Assembly (NCBI RefSeq): GCF_003259845.1
Contig: NZ_QLMJ01000018.1
Span: forward strand, 124,001-188,000
Direction: 5' to 3'
Source: Actinoplanes lutulentus
GTDB taxonomy: Bacteria > Actinomycetota > Actinomycetes > Mycobacteriales > Micromonosporaceae
Length of the DNA: 64,000 nucleotides
Shown here: one piece after another, positions 57,893 through 64,000 of the stretch
Numbering within the stretch: the first letter of the stretch is position 1
Layout of the letters: the number at the start of each line of letters is the position of its first letter
The notes under the pieces: generated by a model
Told to the model about the DNA's origin: nothing
Database searches by the model: none
Seen by the model: the letters and a program-made list of their open reading frames with translations, nothing else
Program-made: the position numbers and the translations under genes

Positions 57893-59125
57893 ATGGCTGT
57901 CAAGGTGCTTGCGATCGTTCTGGCTGGTGGAGAAGGCAAGCGCCTGATGCCCTTGACGGCTGACCGGGCCAAACCCGGCGTGCCATTCGGCGGCATCTAT
58001 CGCATGATTGATTTCGTTCTGTCGAACCTCGCGAACGCGGGGTACCTCAAGATCGTCGTTCTGACGCAGTACAAATCCCACTCGCTCGACCGGCACATCT
58101 CCAAGACGTGGCGCATGTCCACGCTTCTCGGCAATTACGTCACCCCGGTGCCCGCGCAGCAGCGGCTCGGCCCGCGCTGGTTCGCCGGCTCGGCCGACGC
58201 GATCTACCAGAGCCTCAACCTGATCAACGACGAGGCTCCGGACTACGTGATCGTCTTCGGCGCCGACCACATCTACCGCATGGACCCGAAGCAGATGGTC
58301 AACGACCACATCGCCTCGGGCGCCGCGGTGACCGTCGCCGGCATCCGGCAGCCGCTGTCGCAGGCCGACCAGTTCGGCGTGATCGACGTGGCCGAGGACG
58401 GCAAGCGGATCAAGGCGTTCCGGGAGAAGCCGAAAGACGCGGAGGGCCTGCCCGACTCCCCCGACGAGGTCTACGCCTCGATGGGCAACTACGTCTTCAC
58501 CACCCGGGCGCTCTGCGAGGCGGTCACCCGCGACGCGCAGGACCCGGACAGCAAGCACGACATGGGCGGCAACATCATCCCGATGCTGGTGGAGCGCGGC
58601 GAGGCGAACGTCTACGACTTCCGCGACAACGACGTGCCCGGCAGCACCGATCGCGACCGAGGTTACTGGCGCGACGTGGGCACGCTCGACTCGTTCTACG
58701 AGGCCCACATGGACCTCAACGCCACCCTGCCGATCTTCAACCTCTACAACCACGACTGGCCGATCTTCACGAACTACGGCTCGTGGCCGCCGGCGAAATT
58801 CGTGCACGGTTACGACGACCGCCAGGGCCGCGCCATCGACTCGATGATCTCGCCCGGTGTGGTGATCTCCGGCGCTCTGGTCGAGCGCTCGGTCATCTCT
58901 CCGAACGTGCGGGTGAACTCGTGGGCGCACGTGGACGGCGGCGTGATCATGGAGGGCGTCTCGGTGGGCCGCCGCGCGGTGATCCGCAACGCGATCATCG
59001 ACAAGAACGTGGTGATCCCCGAGGGCGCGCAGATCGGCGTCGACCTGGAGAAGGACCGCAAGCTCTACACGGTCAGCGACAACGGCATCGTGGTGATCGG
59101 CAAGGGTCAGCGGATCGAGCTCTAG
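57893..59125 (+). CDS. glgC: Glucose-1-phosphate adenylyltransferase
   Basis: 410 residues. N-terminal nucleotidyl site AIVLAGGEGKRLMPLTADRAKPGVPFGGIYRMIDFVLSN; substrate loop FGADHIYRMDPKQM; glucose-1-phosphate site FREKPKDAEGLPDSPDEVYASMGNYVF; and a C-terminal left-handed beta-helix (ALVERSVISPNVRVNSWAHVDGGVIMEGVSVGRRAVIRNAIIDKNVVIPEGAQIG). It makes ADP-glucose, the first step for GlgM. Head-to-head order with glgM is a typical actinobacterial pattern, here opened by the c-di-GMP genes. Confidence 0.94.
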   Translation: MAVKVLAIVLAGGEGKRLMPLTADRAKPGVPFGGIYRMIDFVLSNLANAGYLKIVVLTQYKSHSLDRHISKTWRMSTLLGNYVTPVPAQQRLGPRWFAGSADAIYQSLNLINDEAPDYVIVFGADHIYRMDPKQMVNDHIASGAAVTVAGIRQPLSQADQFGVIDVAEDGKRIKAFREKPKDAEGLPDSPDEVYASMGNYVFTTRALCEAVTRDAQDPDSKHDMGGNIIPMLVERGEANVYDFRDNDVPGSTDRDRGYWRDVGTLDSFYEAHMDLNATLPIFNLYNHDWPIFTNYGSWPPAKFVHGYDDRQGRAIDSMISPGVVISGALVERSVISPNVRVNSWAHVDGGVIMEGVSVGRRAVIRNAIIDKNVVIPEGAQIGVDLEKDRKLYTVSDNGIVVIGKGQRIEL

Positions 59126-59177
59126 TCACTCGTTGGACGCATTTACGCAGGCCACTGTGGCTTCGTAATCTGAAGGC

Positions 59178-60401
59178 GTGTCGCACTCGGAGGATCCCAC
59201 CACCGCCACGCGACACCTCTGCGCGGGCGCGTACCTCGACGAGGACTTCCGTGACGCCGCGCTGAACGAGGTCTACCGGCAGCCGCACCTGGCCGTGGCG
59301 CCGTCGTACGGGTTCACCCTCGGCCCGGTGCTCGGGCACTGCCTGCGAGCCCGGGCCGCCGCTCTGGCCCGCGACGGCGTGATCGTGGCCGCCCTGGCCG
59401 GCGCGGTGCTCAGCCGCGCGCTGCCGGTGCTGCTCCTGGTGGCGGGCTGCTCGATCGGCTGGGCGTTCTGGTGCCGCGCTCAGCTGCGACGTTTCCGGCC
59501 CGGCCGCGCGCCCACCTCCCCCGCCGACACGCCACGCCTGCGGGAGATCGAAAGACTTCAGTACGGCAACACGGTCATCCACGGGTTCCACCCCTACGTC
59601 GGGGCCGGCGAGGTGATCGGCACGTGGGGCTTCGCCCAGCGGCTGCTGCGCCCCGCCGACCCGGCCGGCCCGCCGCGCGCCGAGAGCGAACGCGAGTTCG
59701 ACCGGCCGCCGTTCGCCGCCGACGACCTCGTCACCCACCTCGGCTGGCACCTCGGCTCGCTGGTCGGCGGCCCGGATGCCGTCTCCGGCCAGTCGATCGC
59801 CGGGCTCACCGTCACCGACCGGGTCTTCCTCGCCGGCACCGAGGCACGGCGGCTGCGCCCGATGACGTCACCGCACGAGATCGGCCGGATCATCCGGCAT
59901 CCCGCCTCGCCGGCCCGGCACCAGCTCGCCTGCCAGGTCGTCTCCGGCGGCGGCGAGGTGGTGACCACGGTCCACGTGCACGTGGCGGTCCAGGGGCGCT
60001 CGCTCTATCTGGAGGTCACCACGACGGTGCTGCTGCCGTGCGCTGACGCGTACCGGGCGGTGGACCGGGACACCCCGCCGAGCTGGTGGCAGACGCTCTG
60101 CGAGGGTGTGGTGCGGACACCGGCGGTCGCCCTGCGGGCGCCGGCCCGCCTGATCCGGGCGCTGCCCACCGGCCGCGTCCCGGCCGGCCTCGACGAACGG
60201 CTCACCCGCGGCTTCGATCACGGCGCCCGGGTCGGGGTACGCGAGCTCGGCGCAGCGCCCGCCGATCTGGACCGGCACCCGGACGTGCGCAAACATCAGC
60301 GTCTCATCGAGCACCGGGTGCTCGCCGCGGTCCGTGATTTCCTGGACGCCCACGGCGTCCTCGCCGAGACCCCGTCAGCTCCGGCCACGCAGGGTGTGTG
60401 A
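59178..60401 (+). CDS. Membrane protein of unknown function
   Basis: 407 residues from GTG 59178. The N-terminus RHLCAGAYLDEDFRDAALNEVYRQPHLAVAPSYGFTLGPVLGHCLRARAAALARDGVIVAAL resembles a group of actinomycete hypothetical proteins. One or two hydrophobic stretches around residues 70-95 (VIVAALAGAVLSRALPVLLLVAGCSIGWAF) suggest a hairpin in the membrane. The long C-terminal part is soluble and has no motif I recognise. Its last 27 bases overlap the end of the AraC gene on the other strand. An imperfect palindrome with CCACTGTGG lies between glgC and this gene. Confidence 0.7.
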   Translation: MSHSEDPTTATRHLCAGAYLDEDFRDAALNEVYRQPHLAVAPSYGFTLGPVLGHCLRARAAALARDGVIVAALAGAVLSRALPVLLLVAGCSIGWAFWCRAQLRRFRPGRAPTSPADTPRLREIERLQYGNTVIHGFHPYVGAGEVIGTWGFAQRLLRPADPAGPPRAESEREFDRPPFAADDLVTHLGWHLGSLVGGPDAVSGQSIAGLTVTDRVFLAGTEARRLRPMTSPHEIGRIIRHPASPARHQLACQVVSGGGEVVTTVHVHVAVQGRSLYLEVTTTVLLPCADAYRAVDRDTPPSWWQTLCEGVVRTPAVALRAPARLIRALPTGRVPAGLDERLTRGFDHGARVGVRELGAAPADLDRHPDVRKHQRLIEHRVLAAVRDFLDAHGVLAETPSAPATQGV

Positions 60402-61388
60402 CGGGGAGACCCCGAACCGCTCGCGGTACGCGCCGGCGAACCGGCCCAGGTGGGTGAAACCCCATCGGTACGCGATCTCGCTGACGCTCGACTGCCCCGG
60501 GTCGGACCGGGACAGCTCGGCGTGCACCCCGTCGAGGCGCAGCCGCCGCAGATAGGTGAGCGGCGGCATCCCGACGTGCTGCCGGAACGACTCCTGGAGC
60601 ACCCGGACGCCGACACCGGCCACCGTCGCGAGGTCCCCGATCGTGTACGGCCGCCACGGCTCCGCGTGCATCACGTCGAGGGCCCGTTTCACCGTACGCG
60701 GACGGTACGGGCCCTGCAGGCCGGCCGGCTCCTCGCCGTACGGATGCTCGACGCTCAGCGCGAGACCGCTCACCACCATGTCCCGCCACCGGGCCGCCAT
60801 CCGGGGCCGGGTGGCCAGGGCGTCCGGGCCTCGCAGCTCGCTGAGCAGCAGCCGGACCAGCGCCGCCCAGGTCCGCCCCGGCCCGTCCACCAGGTCGAAA
60901 CTGGCGCCGAGCGGCAGCGGCGAGATCACCCGCTGGTCGAGCGCCGCGTCCAGCTCGCGCTCCAGCGCGGACCGGTCCACCTTCACGCTGAGCAGCCGGC
61001 AGGTGCCCGGCCAGTCCAGCTCGATGTCACCGGTGGGCCGGTAGACCGCGGCGCGGGTCGGGTCGGCGTAGACCACCGTGCCCCGATGCCGCGACCGGAG
61101 CATCCCGGTGAGCGGCATCAGCACGTGGTACGACGTCTCCAGGGCAGCGATCGACACCCTGATGTCGGTGCCGTAACCGACCTCGCCGAGCGTGATCGGG
61201 CCGAGCAGCACCACGTCCGCGCTGAACAGGAACGTGGACGCGTCGCCGACCGGCTCGATCCGCAGCGGACCGTAGTAGAGCTTGCGGCAGAACGCCCTCG
61301 CCTCGTCCACGTCGGTCGTGCGCAACTTGACGTGGACCGGGATGTCCGCCCCGGGCCCCGAGGGGCCCCAGGGCCGGCCGCCTGCCAT
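60375..61388 (-). CDS. AraC-family transcriptional regulator
   Basis: 337 residues from ATG 61388. The N-terminal sensor half includes SIAALETSYHVLMPLTGMLRSRHRGTVVYADPTRAAVYRPTGDIELDW. The C-terminal HTH pair is TIGDLATVAGVGVRVLQESFRQHVGMPPLTYLRRLRLDGVHAEL and VSEIAYRWGFTHLGRFAGAYRERFGVSPSHTLR. It is similar along its length to the AraC protein at 39045. The gene follows the His-rich protein after 9 bases and may be the last gene of the DUF4331 operon. Confidence 0.88.
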   Translation of the reverse strand: MAGGRPWGPSGPGADIPVHVKLRTTDVDEARAFCRKLYYGPLRIEPVGDASTFLFSADVVLLGPITLGEVGYGTDIRVSIAALETSYHVLMPLTGMLRSRHRGTVVYADPTRAAVYRPTGDIELDWPGTCRLLSVKVDRSALERELDAALDQRVISPLPLGASFDLVDGPGRTWAALVRLLLSELRGPDALATRPRMAARWRDMVVSGLALSVEHPYGEEPAGLQGPYRPRTVKRALDVMHAEPWRPYTIGDLATVAGVGVRVLQESFRQHVGMPPLTYLRRLRLDGVHAELSRSDPGQSSVSEIAYRWGFTHLGRFAGAYRERFGVSPSHTLRGRS

Positions 61389-61397
61389 GCGTCCAGA

Positions 61398-61769
61398 CTA
61401 GACCGAAACCAGGGTCCGCCCGGGGACGGCTGCCTCCGGCCAGGTGTACTCGGCGACCGAGCCACCACGCACCTCGACCTCGGCGAGCGCGGTCTCACCC
61501 TGCTGCCAGATCAGGTACCGGCCCTGCGGGAGGGCGTCGATGACCACACAGAAGGTGACGCCACCGCGGACGTACCGGGCCCGGACGGCGGCGTGCGTAC
61601 GCCGATCCGGCTCGTCCGCCGGGCTCACCTCGATCTCGTGGCCGTGCAGGTGGCCCGGCGTCGAGATGATCAGCGCGCCGATGTCGCCACCGATGTTCAG
61701 CATCACCGTGCCCTGCCCGGACGGGGCGAGGGTGTGGTGGTGATGCGGGTGACCGTGTGCGTGAGTCAC
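61398..61769 (-). CDS. His-rich protein of the DUF4331 operon
   Basis: 123 residues from GTG 61769, overlapping the DUF4331 stop (GTGA). The N-terminus HAHGHPHHHHT could bind metal ions. The remainder (TPGHLHGHEIEVSPADEPDRRTHAAVRARYVRGGVTFCVVIDALPQGRYLIW) is a small beta-rich domain of a type I cannot name. Its coupling to DUF4331 suggests that the two work together. No signal peptide. Confidence 0.75.
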   Translation of the reverse strand: MTHAHGHPHHHHTLAPSGQGTVMLNIGGDIGALIISTPGHLHGHEIEVSPADEPDRRTHAAVRARYVRGGVTFCVVIDALPQGRYLIWQQGETALAEVEVRGGSVAEYTWPEAAVPGRTLVSV

Positions 61770-63157
61770 GAGGGGTTTCCGAATCCGTCGAAGGGGGTGC
61801 CGAGGAACGGGAACTTCTTCAGCAGGCCGGCGCTGGCGTCCTTGATGCTCAGTCCCTGCTCGACCAGGGCTGCCGCCGCGTCCGGCTCGAAGTCGGCGTT
61901 CACCAGCGGCACGGTGACACCGGCGATGGCCCGCAGCGAGATCGAGACGACGTCGTCGGCGATCCGGCGGCCGTTCGGGAAACCGGCCAGGTCACCGCCG
62001 ACCACGCCGAACTTGTTCTCCTTCTCGGCCGGCGGGATGGCGGTGTTCAGCCGCAGCATGTCGGCCTGCAGCTTGCCGGTGTTGTTCTGGAAGCCGTCGA
62101 TGATCCCGTCCGGGATGCCGGTCAGCAGGATCGCCAGCAGGTCGGCGCGCGGTTCCTTGGTCTTGTTCAGCGCGTCCAGCTTGTCGAACAGACCCGGGTA
62201 GAGCACCGGCAGCAGCGCGCCGAGTTCCGGGGTCGCGACGAACTCGGCGAAGCGCTTGTCCTCGCTCGGCGGCAGGCTGTTCCACTTGTCCTTCTCCGCC
62301 ATCGGGACGATGACCTCGTTGAACAGCGGGTTGCCGAGCCGGGACACCTGGACCTGCGGGCCGACCACGACGTCAGCGCCCTCTTTGTCACCGCGTACCT
62401 CGACCTGGCGGCGGCTGGCCGACGTCCACACGCCGATGACCGCTCCGGCGTCGCGTCCGCGTACCCGCTTCTTGCCTTCCCGGCGGACCATGTGCAGCGG
62501 GATCTGGACCGCGATGCTGTGCACGTTGGTCTTGTCGGTGGCGTTGACCGCCTTGCCGGCGTAGTTGAACAGGTTCTGGCCGACCAGGTGCTTGTCCTGG
62601 AACGGGCGCAGCGTGCCCAGGTCGAAGATCGAGCCGAGGTCGACGAAGAACGCGTCGGCGCGCTGACCGGCGAAGACCTTCTCGCCGGACTTCAGCTTGT
62701 GCACCGCGTCCTCGGCCAGCTTCTCGTAATCGGGGATCGAGAGCGGTCCGACGTTGCAGGGCGGGCAGGGCAGGCTCTTCGCGAGGACCGTGCTCTTGCC
62801 GTGCGAGTCGACCTTGGTGACCGAGTAGAACTGCCGCCGGTTCCAGTTCTCGCTGTCGAGAGACTCGATCGGGCCGGTGTTGTACAGGAAGGTCCGGTCG
62901 TTGCGCAGCTCGGTACGGAAGCGGAACTGGTACGTGACGTCCGGGCGGGCGTCGCCGTTCGCATCGATGTGGATCTCGTAGAGGACGTCGTCGCCGAACT
63001 CGAAGAAGTTCGGTCCGCTCGCCGGGAGCTGCAGCGGGACGTAGTTCGCGATCAGCGTGACCGTGTCGGGGTCGTCAGGGCTGACGAAGGCGTACAGGTC
63101 GGAGCTGTCGGCCACCGGGTCTTTGCTGATCTCCGGCGCTTCGCGGTGTGAAGACAT
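61766..63157 (-). CDS. DUF4331 protein
   Basis: 463 residues from ATG 63157, with GAGGAG upstream. The family begins SSHREAPEISKDPVADSSDLYAFVSPDDPDTVTLIANYVPLQLP, as here, directly after Met and without a signal peptide. DFTY-like parts (GDDVLYEIHIDANGDARPDVTYQFRF) and a C-terminal GRRIADDVVSISLRAIAGV are also typical. No activity is known for DUF4331; homologues are found in many bacteria, often beside exported proteins. Two neighbours on the same strand, one exported and one His-rich, complete an operon. Confidence 0.9.
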   Translation of the reverse strand: MSSHREAPEISKDPVADSSDLYAFVSPDDPDTVTLIANYVPLQLPASGPNFFEFGDDVLYEIHIDANGDARPDVTYQFRFRTELRNDRTFLYNTGPIESLDSENWNRRQFYSVTKVDSHGKSTVLAKSLPCPPCNVGPLSIPDYEKLAEDAVHKLKSGEKVFAGQRADAFFVDLGSIFDLGTLRPFQDKHLVGQNLFNYAGKAVNATDKTNVHSIAVQIPLHMVRREGKKRVRGRDAGAVIGVWTSASRRQVEVRGDKEGADVVVGPQVQVSRLGNPLFNEVIVPMAEKDKWNSLPPSEDKRFAEFVATPELGALLPVLYPGLFDKLDALNKTKEPRADLLAILLTGIPDGIIDGFQNNTGKLQADMLRLNTAIPPAEKENKFGVVGGDLAGFPNGRRIADDVVSISLRAIAGVTVPLVNADFEPDAAAALVEQGLSIKDASAGLLKKFPFLGTPFDGFGNPS

Positions 63158-63178
63158 GGTCGCGTACTCCTCTCTGCG

Positions 63179-63454
63179 TTAGCGGCCGGCTGCTTTGAGC
63201 AGCTGGGCGGCGAGCTTCTTGTCGGTGATGGTCAGTCGCTTCTCACCGGAGAAGACGTCGAAGGTGCCCTTGTTCGCGTCGCGGAGGGATAGCACCAGTG
63301 GCTTACCCTTCTCCTTGTCGTCGCCGTTCTCGCCGGCGAGGCTCAGGCCGGCCACGGACACTGCCGAGACGCCGACGCCGGTCGCGGCGAGGGCGAGGAC
63401 CCGGCGGCGGGAGAGCCAGGGGCTCCTCTGGGCGCGGTAACGAACACGACTCAT
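63179..63454 (-). CDS. Small exported protein of the DUF4331 cluster
   Basis: 91 residues from ATG 63454; the frame continues further upstream but this start has GAAAGG before it. The N-terminus WLSRRRVLALAATGVGVSAVSVAGLSLAG is a Tat-like signal (RRR then a hydrophobic stretch). The mature 50 residues are charged (DDKEKGKPLVLSLRDANKGTFDVFSGEKRLTITDKKLAAQLLKAAGR). I recognise no family. It precedes the DUF4331 gene by 21 bases and is probably transcribed with it. Confidence 0.7.
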   Translation of the reverse strand: MSRVRYRAQRSPWLSRRRVLALAATGVGVSAVSVAGLSLAGENGDDKEKGKPLVLSLRDANKGTFDVFSGEKRLTITDKKLAAQLLKAAGR

Positions 63455-63539
63455 GCTGGGCCTTTCATCGTCAATTCGGGGGGCCTGACGGGCGGTGCAT
63501 TGTCGACGCCCGTCAGTACGAGATCCACACACCGGCGGT

Positions 63540-64000
63540 TCAACTGTTTTTGCGACGACGTGCTCGGCTGAGTCCCGCACCCGCTGCTACCAGGGCCGCT
63601 GCTGTGAGCGCTCCCAAAATCAGCCAGTGACCGATATTCACCATGGTGGTGTCCGCGCTCGCCGGTGCCGCGTCGATCACGGCCGGTTCCGACTCCACGG
63701 GCGCCGGCGCCTCTGTGGTCTTCTTCACCACCGGCGCTGCTGTCGTCTTCTTCACCACCGGCGCTGCTGTCGTCTTCTTCACCACCGCCTTCTTCACCAC
63801 CGGCGCTCCGAACTCCAGGTCGGAACACGAGTAGTAGGTGTCCGGTGTGCTGGACGTCTCCCAGACCACGTAGAGGATCTGCCGCCCGGTCCGCTCCGGC
63901 AGCGTCACCTTCATCCGGTACGCGCCATCGGTCAGCGGCGGGTCCTTGATGTCGGCGAGCGGCTTCGACCCGAGGGCGTCCCACGTCAGCTTCGTCGCCG
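63540..64000 (-). CDS. C-terminal part of an AA10-type lytic polysaccharide monooxygenase-like protein with a membrane anchor (5' end outside window)
   Basis: The frame is open to the window edge, so the N-terminal copper-binding region lies outside. The visible first part (TKLTWDALGSKPLADIKD, then GRQILYVVWETSSTPDTYYSCSDLEFG) matches the last strands of AA10 (CBM33) domains, including the typical YSCSDLEF end. A linker of tandem VVKKTTAAP units and an acidic PAPVESEP segment leads to one TM helix (HWLILGALTAAALVAAGAGL) and a basic RARRRKNS tail, a cell-surface anchor. AA10 enzymes oxidise chitin or cellulose. Whether this one is active depends on the missing His1. Confidence 0.75.
   Translation of the reverse strand, partial: ATKLTWDALGSKPLADIKDPPLTDGAYRMKVTLPERTGRQILYVVWETSSTPDTYYSCSDLEFGAPVVKKAVVKKTTAAPVVKKTTAAPVVKKTTEAPAPVESEPAVIDAAPASADTTMVNIGHWLILGALTAAALVAAGAGLSRARRRKNS
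63721..63798. repeat. 27-bp tandem repeats coding for the VVKKTTAAP linker
   Basis: TTCTTCACCACCGGCGCTG starts at 63721 and 63748, with a 15-bp partial unit at 63775 and another full start after it. The period of 27 keeps the frame (9 residues per unit). A repeat linker of this type can change length by slippage. Confidence 0.85.

Noticed and set aside
55823..58930. Long open frame on the minus strand (over 1000 codons)
   Set aside because: It is the reverse shadow of the GGDEF-EAL and glgC genes; composition is His/Arg/Gly-rich without motifs, a usual effect of high GC at third codon positions.
59143..59168. Palindrome TTACG...CGTAA after glgC as a terminator
   Set aside because: Several mismatches, no T-run; CCACTGTGG alone is too short. 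Left unassigned.
1..64000. Insertion sequences, integrases or phage genes
   Set aside because: No DDE transposase, recombinase or structural phage motif was found on either strand, although the short repeats suggested looking.

Overview
The window is high-GC actinobacterial chromosome, most likely Micromonosporaceae (Actinoplanes or a close relative). This is inferred from gene content and codon bias, not from a database search. Supporting points are many GTG starts, a few TTG starts, genes coupled by ATGA/GTGA overlaps, a mycothiol-dependent formaldehyde dehydrogenase, an F420/PPOX-type flavin enzyme, a divergent glgM/glgC pair, and the block pgsA-like / DUF881 / small basic protein / DUF881 / gcvH / garA / ftsR-like merR / bifunctional nuclease / merR, which matches the order of Mycobacterium tuberculosis Rv1822-Rv1830. 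I see no insertion sequence, prophage, CRISPR array, rRNA or tRNA.

Layout. 1-2.6 kb: end of a pilin-type operon whose last member joins a pilin-like N-terminal helix to six lectin-like repeats. 2.6-6.1 kb: two small membrane proteins, a sulfotransferase and a Tat-exported flavoprotein. 6.1-21.5 kb: a catabolic-looking island. It has an OpuC/EgtU-type quaternary-amine ABC transporter divergent from a histidine-ammonia-lyase homologue, a cysteine-dioxygenase-like cupin with an amidohydrolase and a LacI regulator, a second lyase homologue with an ornithine-cyclodeaminase homologue and an RpiR regulator, a TetR regulator with an amine-oxidase-type flavoprotein, and a mycothiol-dependent formaldehyde dehydrogenase with a metallo-beta-lactamase-fold partner. 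Both lyase homologues lack the Ala-Ser-Gly triad that forms the MIO cofactor. 21.6-30.5 kb: a membrane NACHT NTPase, TetR, purU, a two-component system, asnB and a DUF4142 protein. 30.6-32.8 kb: a STAS protein, an ECF sigma factor and an alpha/beta hydrolase. 32.8-38.7 kb: the conserved Rv1822-Rv1830-like block. 39-49.8 kb: AraC regulators, a VWA/AAA pair, a PhzF protein, a PPOX enzyme, an ABC-F ATPase, a secreted fascin-like protein and an SDR. 49.8-59.1 kb: a peptidase-like hydrolase, a GHL10-type glycosidase, glgM and glgC with two c-di-GMP genes between them. 59.2-64 kb: an unknown membrane protein, AraC, a DUF4331 cluster and the C-terminal end of a cell-anchored AA10-type polysaccharide oxygenase.

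Intergenic DNA carries several families of hairpin-forming repeats. The clearest is a class of about 47 nt starting GATCTTG and ending CAAGATC, with five copies at three places. The gap 40.0-40.6 kb holds five different hairpins side by side.

The most promising undescribed biology is the 6.1-21.5 kb island: importer, MIO-less lyases, oxidase and formaldehyde disposal together suggest breakdown of an N-methylated or quaternary amino acid (ergothioneine, hercynine or similar). This is a hypothesis. The second candidate is the coupling of c-di-GMP genes to glycogen genes.
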